Shown here: positions 28,819 through 40,693 of the stretch, in pieces
Position numbering within the stretch: the first letter of the stretch is position 1
How the letters are laid out: every line of letters starts with the position of its first letter
Assembly: GCA_963995525.1 (NCBI GenBank)
Contig: OZ023216.1
Span: forward strand, 34,209,774-34,273,773
Source of the DNA: Escarpia spicata
Taxonomy: Eukaryota > Annelida > Polychaeta > Sabellida > Siboglinidae
Length of the DNA stretch: 64,000 bases
Direction of reading: 5' to 3'
The notes under the pieces: model-generated
The model's database searches: none
Told to the model about the DNA's origin: nothing
Seen by the model: the letters and a program-made list of their open reading frames with translations, nothing else
Translations under genes and position numbers: made by a program

Positions 28819-28824
28819 AATAAA
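28819..28824 (+). terminator. Poly(A) signal of the spliced gene
   Basis: AATAAA, five bases after TGA 28812-28814. Confidence 0.7.
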
Positions 28825-28865
28825 ACATTCGACTTTCAAACTGTGGTGTTTGTTGGCTATTATAT

Positions 28866-28907
<42 letters not shown>

Positions 28908-28958
28908 TCTCTTTCATATACATACATACATACAAGCATACCTATACACATTTTAAAG

Positions 28959-29024
<66 letters not shown>

Positions 29025-29269
29025 TAACGTTTTCTCTTTGTTCTTTCGTTATTACATCATTCCGTTTACTTCTTTATCTCTCATTATACACCTTTCATCA
29101 CCTTTTAAAACTTTTCTCTTTGATCTTTCGTTATGACTCTTTGATCTTTCGTTTCTTTCAATACCTTTCCTCTTTGAACTTTTGTTATTCCCTCTTCAGT
29201 CTCTCATATATACACAATAACCCTTCCATGGCTACTCATTCCGCCACCAGGAGGCGCTACACACACTCC
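28825..29269. repeat. Polinton right subterminal region, AT microsatellites and short repeats
   Basis: Two (TA)n tracts (about 28862-28905 and 28965-29022), then repeated CTCTTTGATCTTTCGTTATG-like units at 29125-29190. No coding sequence believed; the long frames here are repeat artefacts. Confidence 0.6.
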
Positions 29270-29392
29270 TACATACGGTCACGTGACTACGCACTTTGCT
29301 CAGGGGGGCGGCTTTCGAAACCTCCCTATTATCAACCAAAACCTCCTCCGAACCCCCCCTGGATACCCCTTCAGATGGTCTCTCTTACTACT
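29270..29392. repeat. Polinton right terminal inverted repeat
   Basis: 123 bp, identical to the left repeat in inverted orientation. Confidence 0.95.
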
Positions 29393-29398
29393 CACGCA
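29393..29398. other. Polinton target site duplication, right copy
   Basis: CACGCA, directly after the right terminal inverted repeat. Confidence 0.95.
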
Positions 29399-32300
29399 CC
29401 AGACGTGCAATTTTCAGACACTATCGAACTAGACAGTGGCAACCTCTTGTCTGACGATTTGCGCAACCAGTTCCGCAATCTACATCAACAAGTTGACACC
29501 GTGTTCAACTCGAAAATCGTAGGATACAACGGGCATGCGGGCCCATTCACAGCAACTGTAAACATGGGACCAGTCCAACCCCCGCAGCGAAAGGGGAGGT
29601 GTCCGCAATAAGTTCGCGACAAACTCGTCGAACTTCAGGAAAAGTTTGATGATTTGGAGGCGGCCGGTGTATTCCGTCGTCCAGAAGATATCGGGGTGGT
29701 GGTCGAATACCTTAACCCCTCATTTCTCGTACGCAAAGCTAATGGAGGATCACGACTCGTCACTGCCTTCACGGAAGTAGGACGTTACAGCAAGCCGCAG
29801 CCTTCTCTCATGCCAGACGTGGATTCGACATTAAGATCCATAGCTTGCTGGAAGTACATCGTTGTATCAGACTTGACGAATGCATTCTATCAGATCCCTC
29901 TATCGAAGGACTCACTCAAATACTGCGGAGTTGCGACACCCTTTTGTGGAGTTCTCGTGTACACACGATGTGCCATGGGCATGCCCGGCAGTGAGACGGC
30001 ATTGGAAGAACTCATGTGTCGAGTCTTTGGTGATCTGTTACAAGAGTGCGTCGTCGCCAAGTTGGCTGACGATTTGTATTGCGGGGGCAACTCGCCACAA
30101 GAGCTACTAGACAACTGGAGTCGTGTCCTTGATGCCCTTGCTCGATGCGACTTACGACTTTCAGCAAAGAAGACCAGGGTTTGCCCCAAATCAACGACCA
30201 TCCTAGGCTGGGTGTGGTCTGAAGGTACACTACATGCCAGTCCTCACCGCATCGCTACTCTGGCATCGTGCACACCGCCACGAACTGTTCTGGGACTTCG
30301 TTCCTTCGTTGGAGCATATAAAGTGTTGGGACGCGTCATCTCTCAGTGTTCCAAAGTACTTGCACCCCTCGAGTCGTACATTGCGGGCATGAAATCACAG
30401 GAGACATTGACATGGACTGATGACATCCGCGAGGCGTTCCGTGTAGCCCAAAACACACTCTCCACCAACAGATCGATCACATTACCGCGGCCCAGTGACC
30501 AACTATGGATCGTTACCGACGGTTCGGTTACCAAACGTGGCATCGGATCCACACTATACGTTTCGCGAAATGGACAGACCCGTCTTGCCGGGTTTTTCAG
30601 CGCCAAACTAAAGAAACACCAAGTTACATGGCTACCCTGCGAAGTCGAAGCGTTAGGCATTGCTACAGCAGTCAAACACTTCAGCCCGTACATCACACAA
30701 TCAAAGTGGAAGCCGTGTCTACTCACCGACAGCAAACCGTGTGTGCAGGCCATTGACAAACTATGCCGTGGCGAATTTTCATCTAGCCCTCGCGTGACAT
30801 CGTTTCTGTCATTTGTCGCCCGATACCAAGTCACACTGCGCCACTTGGCGGGTTCATCAAACATACCATCCGACTTCGCAAGCAGAAACGCACCTGAATG
30901 CCATGAACCACATTGCCAGATATGCTCTTTCATATCGCAAATCGAACAATCTGTCGTTATGAGTGTTGCTGTGGAAGATATCATATCCGGCTCCACTCGC
31001 CTTCCGTTCACGAGCAGGTCCGCATGGCTCTCTACACAATCAGAGTGCCCTGACCAACGGCGCGTCAGAGCTCACCTAAAACAAGGCACACGTCCATCCA
31101 AAAAAGTAACCAACGGCAAGGACGTAAAACGTTACTTATCTACTACAACGTTGGCTTGCGACGGCGTCATCGTTGTCAAGTGCGACATACCATTCGCGCC
31201 AACCAAAGAACTTATCGTAGTTCCACGACAGGTGTTAGATGGCTTACTAACAGCGATCCACCTAAAGCTGAGCCACCCATCAAAACACCAACTCAAACTC
31301 GTAGTTCGTCGTAACTTCTTCGCATTGGACATCGACAACGCGATTGAGCGAGTGACCGACGCATGCCATACATGCATGTCACTAAAAAATATCCCAACTA
31401 CACTCATCGAACAAACAACGACCGACGCTTCCGAAGCGATTGGTGTTTCGTTCGCAGCAGATGTTATCAAGCGTACCCGACAACTCATATTTGTCGTCCG
31501 CGAAACCGTTAGCTCATACACTTCTACGTGCATCATCGAGAGCGAACGCCATGACGCGTTACGTGACTGCCTCGCTCGACTCTGCATATAGTTTCGACCC
31601 CTCGACGGGCCTCCTGCGATCATCCGCGTGGATCCAGCCCCAGGGTTCATCGCTCTCGTGAACGACCATACTCTGCTATATACGTTTGGGTATTCGTTTG
31701 GAGATAGGGAGAATCAAAAACTCTAACAAAAACCCAATAGCCGAGAAAGCTGTGTCAGAGGTTGAAGATGAGCTGCTACGACAGGAGCCTGGCGGGGGAC
31801 CGGTGTCACCTCTTATACTGGCAATTGCTACCTCTCAACTCAACTCCAGAATCCGCGGTCGCGGCCTATCGGCACGCGAAATATGGTTCCAACGAGACCA
31901 GTTTTTCAACGCGAAGTTGCCTATTTTAGATCGTGCCATCATCGCTGAACAACATCAGTCTCGCCTACAAAATCATGCGCACAGCCAGATGTCGAAGGCT
32001 CCTCGCGGCAAAGAGGCGCCTGTACCGATAATTCATGTCGGTGACTTGGTTTACGTACTATCCGACCGCAATAAGTCGCAAGCTCGGGACCGCTATCTAG
32101 TCACCTCTATCGAAGATAGCTGGTGCTACATTCGCAAATTTAGCGGATCTCAACTACGCACTTCATCATACAAGGTGCGACTATCCGAGTGCTATTTAGT
32201 ACCCGGTCATGTGTCGACCACAATACCCACGCACCATCGTGAGGATGGAGATGACACGGAAGACGTCCCGCCATACGAAGACGACACCCCGCCTGAAGTC

Positions 32301-32498
32301 CAAGCGAATGCAACTCCACCCGCAATCCCATTAGTGATCGCAGCACCGCCCGAGGCTCCACTGACGATCACAGCGCCACCTGAGGCCCCTACAACCGCGC
32401 TACCGAAACCACCAACCACACCCAGTGACAACGTGAGGCCCACTCGGCCCATCCGCAGACGTAATAAACCTGCATATCTACAAGACTATGAGTTATAA
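29393..32498 (+). pseudogene. Gypsy pol: reverse transcriptase, RNase H, integrase
   Basis: Continues the pol frame after the Polinton target duplication. The reverse transcriptase runs from about 29650, with the active site as LADDLYCGG (about 30055-30085), a variant of YADD. RNase H shows TDGSVTKRG and LLTDSK at about 30510-30740. The integrase zinc-binding HHCC region is at about 31260-31385 ([16 protein letters not shown]) and the catalytic core includes AADVIKR and VDPAPGF. The C-terminal tail is Pro/Thr-rich, with no chromodomain seen. Disabled by TAA at 29609-29611, TAG at 31589-31591 (probably a former CAG codon) and a one-base shift near 31685. Confidence 0.9.
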
Positions 32499-32595
32499 TA
32501 CATGCGCCATGGACCTATTGACTCTACTGCATATGTGTATGTCATATGGACTATCACATTATAACCTTACAAGCTTATGTGCTATTATTAGATCA

Positions 32596-32611
32596 GTGAA
32601 GGAGAAAAGAA
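32596..32611 (+). other. Polypurine tract of the Gypsy element
   Basis: GTGAAGGAGAAAAGAAAG-type purine run just upstream of the 3' LTR, the expected plus-strand primer site. Confidence 0.7.
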
Positions 32612-32619
32612 AGTGGTCA

Positions 32620-32783
32620 CACCATATTGGATAAGTATCACATTTCCGCTTCCTGTATTATTGCGTCGGTTAATTCCATACCTTGTTCCTGTTGTACGGT
32701 CTCTTGCCTCGACTTCCGCTTTGAGATAAGTCTGTTCAATAAATGTTCTCGTCGTTATCGAGTCTTTCCCTTCTATATTGGCG
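32620..32783 (+). repeat. Gypsy 3' LTR
   Basis: Same length as the 5' LTR. Differences seen: G to A at base 2, T to G twice, and G to A near the end. Followed by GAG and the continuation of the interrupted LINE frame. Confidence 0.9.
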
Positions 32784-33152
32784 GAGGTGGATGTGTGGAG
32801 TAACAAAGAAAGATAAGATCCGAAACGAATATATTAGAGGAGCAACGAGAGTGACACAAACACCCAAAAATATAACAGAGAAACGACTGAAATGGTACGG
32901 GCATGTGATGAGAAGGGAAGAGGAGTGAGAAGAGTGCTAAATGCAGAGATACCAGGAAGAAGAAGGAGAGGACGACCGAAGACCAGATGGAAAGACACAT
33001 GCAGAAGAGACGTGGAAATCGTGGGTCTGAGTGCAGATGTGGTGATGGACAGGGCGACATGGAGAAAGAAAATTACCAGCCATACCGACCACCCCAGATG
33101 ACGGGAAAAGTCAGAGAAGAAATTATGTTTTTGTATTTTAATTATATATTAG
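32784..33152 (+). pseudogene. RTE-like LINE reverse transcriptase C-terminus, downstream part of the split copy
   Basis: Continues the frame broken at 10765: WMCGVTKKDKIRNEYIRGAT, KRLKWYGHVMRREEE, then after a one-base shift PGRRRRGRPKTRWKDTCRRD, and a stop at 33099-33101. This block is the conserved LINE tail region. The 3' untranslated part is cut at 33152 by the next insertion. Confidence 0.85.
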
Positions 33153-34654
33153 TGTAGCGGGGGATTTACCATGAAGACAGGCAACACGGTTAAATGATGA
33201 CTATCATTTTATTGTGTTGATAATCTAAAATACAAAATAAAACAAAAAAACAAAAACCTGCAACATAATAACATACGATTAGGACAAGTGCAACAATGGA
33301 TACAAATGATCATTCAACAACAGCGTTAAACATAATATTCCTTGCATAACTTTGATACAGTTAAATTGCATATAGATCATCTCAGACCAAATAGCAGGCT
33401 AGCACCTGTGATATTTGTAACTAGATATCCAAACGGCAATACTCCTTGACGGACTTACTATCAATAACACATAGGTCTATATTAGTTTAAACACGGTATT
33501 CCCAAATCAAGAAATACATTCAAATGCATCCTAAGTATCATTAACACAGTATCAAATCAATGTAAAATGTCAATACAGTATAAACTCAGTTGTAATACTT
33601 CTACAATTAGACGCATGTATATGAGATACTCCTCTATGCATAATAAAGCATCGGTGCATATACATGACCATTATCATCATGTAACGGCTCATCATCCACA
33701 TAGAATAAGAGTCCATTAATCAATACTAAACGCATGTCTAACTGCATTGTCTCTAACCAATTAGGAATACCCCACGTCATGGAAGGTAACAATGCTCACC
33801 CCAACTGGGAACTGCAGTCTAACACAGTGCTTGAGCACTGCTCAGTGCAATCACACCATGCACTCTCTGTAAATAAACCAAGTAATGACTTACACGATAT
33901 AATTATATGTATGCTGACATAATGGTTCCCTTAAAATGCACTAAAATAGCATATGTAATTCTGCTGTAAGAACACCTGCTAAGTGTCACATATACAGCTG
34001 TATAAGCTGAAGTTGTCTAGATTTGCTAGTACATGTAAGTGTAATTGCTAACAACAATTAGAAATCAACTTAATTAAACACACTTATCCTATCAATATGT
34101 AAGTTACCCACTACACTGGGCATTAATAGCCTTCAGTAGAAACTACTCTGCTAAACTCAATGGGCAGTCCGTCTATCCACTGACAGTCAACATGCTGTCC
34201 CTACTCCCTGGGGAATAGCGATACCCGACACCCGCTGCAGACACATTACACAGCCTACTGTGCCATTAATAGCAAGTATTGGGAGATGATTACATAAATC
34301 TGCTGTTAATTATATCCTGGTTCAATCTACCCACCTTACATCTTCATTTGTGTTTATATCTCTGTTAAAACACGAAACCTCGTGGAAAAACGCTGGAGCG
34401 CTGTCTGTCCAGCTTCTCTCGGAAACTCTGTGATGGCGTCTCATAATTAATCCTGGCTTAGTGACCGGGGTATGACCCTCACTTGGTGACTACTGGGGAA
34501 ACTGACACCGCCTGGGAAGAGAACCTAATGACTTTCTCAGGCAGCGTCTACATACTTAACATATTAAAAATAATGAGAACCAAAAGAGTACTTGGAGTTT
34601 TGGAATAATAAAAGTAAATAATTAACTAATTCGTCAGTAACCCTGCCGGTTACA
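33153..34654 (-). mobile_element. Probable solo LTR (1,502 bp) with TTAG target duplication
   Basis: The plus strand starts TGTAGCGGGGG and ends CCCTGCCGGTTACA, so the ends are TG/CA with an imperfect inverted repeat. TTAG is found at 33149-33152 and 34655-34658. On the minus strand an AATAAAA lies about 55 bases from the end, fitting an LTR read leftwards. No coding sequence inside. A non-autonomous TIR element is the alternative. Confidence 0.6.
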
Positions 34655-34658
34655 TTAG

Positions 34659-35288
34659 TATTATTTGTTTACCTAAAACTTGCACTGAATGAGCACACCA
34701 ACCAGGTGTATCCCTAGCTGCAGTAAGGTCGATAAATTGTCCCCTATAGGCTTCAGGAGCCCGGCATTGGTTGTAAGTTGGTGAGTCCTTCCCTCGAAAC
34801 AACTGCAACTAAAAAGGTACAAGTTGTGTCGTGGGGTGTTTACTTTAGCAAAGCCTAGGCTAGGTAGGTCGAAATCCGCTAGATGGGGTGTTTAAAGAAT
34901 TTAACATGACTACAAACATTACTACTTCGGACTTAGAGTTTTTGTTGTACCTGCAGGATTTGATACACGTTGCTGTGCAGCCTGAATTACAAAACACGCT
35001 ACTCTATGACTATATATGCAGAACTTTTCAAACAATGTTGCACTGGACATACATGGACTTAATATGAACATGTATACAGTGTATCTGCATGGACGTATAT
35101 AAATACAGTATTTTTTTATGGAATTATTAATGTTGCAGCGGTGCCGGAATATGTTATAATAACTGTACTTAATGTTCATGCAATTACATTTTTTATCCAT
35201 TTATTCCCATATATTTACCTGTTTTGTCCTACTGAAACATTCACCCATTAGGTCTGTAATCTGCTTGAATGTCATTCCATAAATGTTT
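34659..35288. other. Non-coding flank
   Basis: Nothing recognisable; a few short frames without family resemblance. Confidence 0.4.
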
Positions 35289-35554
35289 CATAGAAAAAGA
35301 AAGGTAAGTTCTTATATAGCGCAGTATCAAGTCCTCAGAAGCATTCAGCCATTATGCAATTAATGCACAAAGACTATTCGTACACAAATATCCACCACTG
35401 TCTATAGCCAGGTACTCATTCATACAGCTGAGTGAACTGAAGCAATGTTGAGTAAACGAACTTGCCCAAGGTTCGACACTGCTGCACAGGATTCGAACCC
35501 GCGTTCTCTCAGTCGAGAGTCCGGAGCTCTCACCGCTGCGCAACTGCGCTCCAC
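35289..35554 (-). mobile_element. tRNA-derived SINE with conserved central domain
   Basis: Read on the minus strand. The head is tRNA-like: box A region GCGCAGCGGTGAGAGCTCCGG and box B GGTTCGAATCC. A central block around GGGCAAGTTCGTTTACTCA...TTCAGTTCACTCAGCTGTATGAATGAGTACC resembles the Deu/V-type domain of ancient SINEs. The tail is GCGCTATATAAGAACTTACC plus a T-rich end. The tRNA part alone is not a functional tRNA gene. Confidence 0.8.
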
Positions 35555-35599
35555 ATAGCACCATTGTATAATAAAATACAGCTAAGTCCTGTTAATCCT

Positions 35600-36030
35600 T
35601 GTAAATGGGCCAAATGTTAAAAGTAGGTCAACTAATTAGGTCAAGTATAACAGGTCACATTGTATTTTAAGTTGATTTGTTTAATTCCTAAAAATATGTA
35701 GGCCCACGTCCTAATTAATTATAGCTCAGTCATGTAATTAATAACTGTAAATAGGTCAGATATGAAATGTAGGTCAATTAATTAGGTCATCAATAATTTT
35801 CAGATTTTGCAATTATTTACACCCGTCGGTCAAAACGTTAAATATAGGTCAACTAATTAGGTCATCAAAATTACTTATGTTATAATGTGATTCAATGAAT
35901 ATCACAAATGTACAGTGTTCAATCCATATAGTTAGAAACCATTTTCCAAATTATTACATCCAATTTATGAAATTAATCCCAGAAAATATGTCAAATATGC
36001 AGTGAAGGTCAACTAATTAGGTCAATTTCA
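35600..36030. repeat. Four AGGTCA-ACTAATT-AGGTCA motifs
   Basis: Paired AGGTCA hexamers with exactly 7 bases between them at 35625/35638, 35771/35784, 35846/35859 and 36006/36019. The spacer is CTAATT-like each time and extra AGGTCA-like hexamers lie upstream (for example 35753). It could be a degenerate tandem repeat or a cluster of nuclear-receptor half-sites. Confidence 0.75.
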
Positions 36031-36439
36031 AATAATATTCCCATGATTTTTGGATCACATAACTTTTTATTTCACACCAATATCTTCATTAGATGCAGTT
36101 ATACTGCCATTTTCCTATGTATACTCAAACTCGGTCCTCCAGCTTCCTGGTCACAAGAAATGGCAGAATTCAATACCAAACAGTGCTCTTTTTTTAGAAC
36201 AAAAAGTGGAATTACATCGGAAATAATAAAGATATCCAAAAAATGCAAAAAGTGTTGTGAACTCCATGAGAAACTTTATCTTGTGGAATCATTTAAATGA
36301 GGATGTGACATTTCAGACTGTTCCTGATATGCCTACCTAGGCTTAGCTAAGTTTAGAGAAATAAACACCCCGTGAGTTATGTCAATGAGCGTATCTTGAA
36401 TCATTGTTGCTAGTCCCATAACTGCAATGCTTGTTAACT

Positions 36440-36790
36440 ATGCTGGACAATCAGTGTTATACTGGCGACCTAGAGTAAACAATGCTGAAACGTAAATGTT
36501 TGCCCGTCTTTTCTGGATTTTGTTCGCGCACGAGCAAAAGCACCACACGCCATGTACTATATTTAGTGCTACGCCTCAATGCTAGCGAGTGCTTTCCCTT
36601 TGTCTCAAAATTAAGCGTGAACACCCTCCTAAAACCTACTGGATGTTGTTCAAACATTATCCAGCATACCAGGGCAGCCTGATTGATACAGATGTTAAAC
36701 TTAAAGGGGTAACACGTACACAAGAAGCCAATTTTACTCTAAAGGTACATGACTCCAAAATAGTGTAGTCAGTCAGTGACTGATGAAGAC
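36440..36790. repeat. Left part of an old DNA-transposon-like repeat
   Basis: The segment around 36620-36700 (gaacaccctcctaaaacc, ttcaaacattatccagca) resembles 41880-41970 of the MITE below. The right-end homologue is at 37560-38590. The copy appears split by a LINE fragment. Confidence 0.45.
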
Positions 36791-36879
36791 AAAACAGACA
36801 GAGTTATACTAAAGGATTTATATGAGTGACTCTATTTGATATCGACATTTCACTGCATAATGACAATGGTTCTCATAAG

Positions 36880-37281
36880 TGTCATGTTAAATGCACACAG
36901 CGCAACATTGACAAGATCGAGGCAGTCCAGAGAAGAGCCGCTCGGTTTGTGGTCAACCAGTACCAGAAGACATATAATGTCACCACAGTGATCAACAGAC
37001 TCAAATGGCCTTCCCTTCAGCACCGCAGAAAAGTGGCAAGATTGACCATGTTACATAAAATCCTTAAAAACCAAGCAATAGTCGATCGTTCCAAACTCCT
37101 TCTTGCCCCGACCAGACAAAGAAGAGGGCAATCATAGCAGCTCTGTCAGATCCAGTGCAGAACCAAGTACAGACACGATTCTTTCCTCCCCCAATACCAT
37201 CAAAGACTGGAATGATCTGCCCGAAACAGCTGTGGCTGCCAGCACCCTTGATACTTTCAAGGCAAGGGTGCCACAAATCTA
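36880..37281 (+). pseudogene. LINE reverse transcriptase C-terminal fragment
   Basis: Encodes IEAVQRRAARFVVNQYQ, INRLKWPSLQHRRKVARLTMLHKI and, after a one-base shift near 37125, IKDWNDLPETAVAASTLDTFKARV with a stop at 37279-37281. This is the typical end of jockey/CR1-type LINE polyproteins. No upstream domains remain. Confidence 0.8.
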
Positions 37282-37559
37282 GATCTATATCTTCCATAGT
37301 TAGATTATATATATGGGTACGTGTTTTTATTTTTATTTCCTTATTGGTATTTATTTGTTTTAAATGTTATTTCATTTGCATATGTTTGGGTTTTTATTGG
37401 GTTGGTTTTATTATCAATTTTAATTTTTTATAGTGAATACTCTCCATAGGTCTGGCTCTCTAGATATTCTTCTCTTGATAAAAACAATTCCTACCTCCTC
37501 GCAACCCCCAAAGAGCGGCAGAATAATCAACAAATTTATTGTGGCTGCCAAAAGGATGA

Positions 37560-38590
37560 TGACGATGAATGCTATTGGATGAAAGGGGTGACAATGATTT
37601 AACATACGAGCACAGATACAGTGTATTGAGCCACATAAAATAAGTATTGGTTTATCGTCAGAACTCTGTTAAAATGTAAATGATCGGTGTTGTTTTGAGT
37701 ATGCTGATTGAGCTAACTACCGAGGATCAAAGGGCTGTTCTCAGCAATCAACAAGTTAAGATGTGTAACGAGTGTATTTCGTACAAGCGACAAACTTATA
37801 GAGAAATTCATCTAGCTTGACATAAATCAATTTTATTTGAACAATAACAAATAAAGTGTAACGGCATGTGCACTATTTTTTAATGCGCGTGCTGGTGAGA
37901 AACCGTGAATTATGTGGCCTTAGTTGTGGTTGCCGAAATCCTGTTGTTGCAGGTCGCATAGCTATAGATCTCAGAAAGGGGGCCTAATCTCAGCAAGAAA
38001 GCGTGAAGAAGCTTCATTCTCAATTATTACATTCATTTTGTTTGGCAGCTGCCAAATACAGTAAACGTTTCCTGTGGTCAGGGTGGCCTAGAGGTTACGG
38101 TACTTGATTGTTTGGTACCTATAAATTAATTCAAATTCCACAAGAGGAAATGTTTTCTAATCTTCTATTTATATATATATATATGTATATATATGTATAT
38201 ATATATATTCAAAACTGCACATATGGTGAAGTGTTTCTAGTAAATAATTCAGTTGTGTTAGTAATGTAATATCATTGCCTGTTGGCTTTTATCAATAACA
38301 TTAGGTATAAATGATGCTTAATCAGCAACAAAATAGGACCAATTTCACAGACCACATATATGAATCCCACTCCCCCGCCCACCGAAAGAGCCTCGCTAAT
38401 GGCCTGCTGGTGATGCTAATGAGGTGCTTGAATATAAGATGAAACCACACGGTCCACAAACCTCATACTCCACTTTACTGTTCTTTCAGCTAGGAACCCG
38501 ACACTGCATTATGGGGGTGAACTGCATTGTGAAAAATATAACCCCTGGGAAAATGTGAACCCCCGTTATTAAAAGATGGCTACGGGGCCT
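37560..38590. repeat. Right part of the same repeat family, with a tRNA-like SINE remnant inside
   Basis: 37570-37640 matches 42255-42320, and 38340-38590 matches 42340-42514, including the terminal GGCTACGGGGCCTG. At about 38078-38147, GGGTGGCCTAGAGGTTACGG and ATTCAAATTCC look like A and B boxes of a degenerate tRNA-derived SINE. A (TA)n tract lies at 38170-38210. Confidence 0.5.
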
Positions 38591-39032
38591 GGTCACAGAC
38601 TCCATTCCATATTTCTTTTCGTCTACGTGTCCAACTGACACAAATGCATGCCACTAATTCGTGTATAGATGACAAAGTTGGAGCTGGGTTGACTCAGTAT
38701 ATCTGCATTCTTAAAAATGACCACCAAAACAATCATGTGCGTGTGGCGAGTGAATGTTGTCTAGTTTAATTGCACGCCGGGTGTTTAGCGCAACACGAGT
38801 TAAATTATGGGAAGACACTACCCAAATGACGATTTTGTTAATGAGTTACGGAACATGAGTTTTATGGTTGCAACATAAAATGGGCATACAAATGAAAAAA
38901 CATACTTTTAGCCTTTAGGGGAGTGTACACGCCAGCATTGTACATGTCAGTATTATGAAGCATGGTAAGAGTCGGGAGATCTAAAAACGTCCAAGAATAG
39001 CGTGACGTAGGCCTACTTTATTGAAGGTCCCC

Positions 39033-39663
<631 letters not shown>

Positions 39664-39962
39664 GCTGGGAGTGGTGGCGTGCTTCTGTAATCTAGCTACT
39701 TGGAGGCGTAGGTTGGTGGACGGTTTGAGGTCGGGGGTTCTGCCGGGCGTTGTTCTATGTTGATCGGGTGTCCGCGCTAAGCTTGGCATCAATATGGTCT
39801 CATTGGGGGAGCCCGACGTGACCAGGTTGTCTAAGGAGGGACGAACCGGCCCAGGGCGGAAACGCAGCAGGCAAAAGTCTCCGTGTTGGGCAGTAGCCGG
39901 ATCGCGCCTGTGAATAGGCAACGTTCAGTAGCCCGACTAATATAGTCGAACCCAAACCTTTT
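39664..39962 (+). ncRNA. Signal recognition particle RNA (7SL)
   Basis: Close match over its whole length to metazoan 7SL RNA. The 5' Alu domain is GCTGGGAGTGGTGGCGTGC, then CTGTAATCTAGCTACTTGG. The S domain contains GATCGGGTGTCCGCGCTAAG and GGCATCAATATGGT, helix 6 with the GGAG loop (CTAAGGAGGG), helix 8 with the GGAAAC loop (GGCCCAGGGCGGAAACGCAG), and GGATCGCGCCTGTGAATAG. It ends in a short T run (39959-39962) suited to Pol III. Length about 299, as expected. The RNA scaffolds SRP for co-translational targeting. It appears complete; a retro-copy cannot be excluded. Confidence 0.93.
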
Positions 39963-40249
39963 AAATAATTTTTTTATAAATATATATACCATATTCAAAT
40001 ATTCTAGTATTATTAAAAAATTTACCATGTTTTTATTTTCAATTTTGTTAATATAAATTTAATTTTTAAATGTTTCAAATGAAAAGTCGTTATACTTATG
40101 CCATAATTTATGCAAAATATAAGTATTTTGTTGTTGACTAGAATATAAATATAAGTATTTTGTTGTTGACTAGAAATATTTTGTTGTTGACTAGGAATAT
40201 AGCAATTACTCGGGTGCAAAAGTAGAAGGCAACATTATCAGTAAGCACA
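39963..40249. other. AT-rich flank of the 7SL gene
   Basis: Short direct repeats (AAGTATTTTGTTGTTGACTAGAA at about 40120-40195, three copies); no gene. Confidence 0.5.
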
Positions 40250-40693
40250 CACGCATGTACAGCATTTGCACGCATAAAACCAAATATATATTATGGTTTG
40301 CAGATGTATTGTCTGTGTTATCAGGTGTTGAACTTTGAATTTACCCATAAGTGTATGGAGTAAGCTAACACAAAAACGCGATTTTCTCGAAATGTGTATA
40401 CCAAGGTTATTTACACACCCAGTCATTCAATCCAAACATGTTTTTAGAATCCCATTGACAAATTGTGTATGCTAACGTGTTGATATATATTTGTTTGGTC
40501 ATTACTATGATGTTGAAGTAAAATAACTTGCCCAAAATGTAACTAGGATGTTCAAGAATAGAGGTGGCAATCACAGAGTAGAACTTTGCAACGCATTTGG
40601 CCAACTGCCAGATGTTCTGAGGACAATTCGATATCTCATGCACCAGTTTAACAATAACAAGAAGCACTCTAGTAGTCCAAACTTCAGGATGTG
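40250..40693 (+). repeat. Low-copy repeat with a coding trace, copy A
   Basis: Contains a frame from about 40547 to TGA 40691-40693: MFKNRGGNHRVELCNAFGQ, then LPDVLR and ending SSPNFRM-stop. Related copies on the other strand lie at 42895-43150 and 43570-44180. Flanking non-coding sequence (TGTTGAACTTTGAATTTACC) is also shared with 43800-43825. The protein family is not recognised. Confidence 0.55.
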
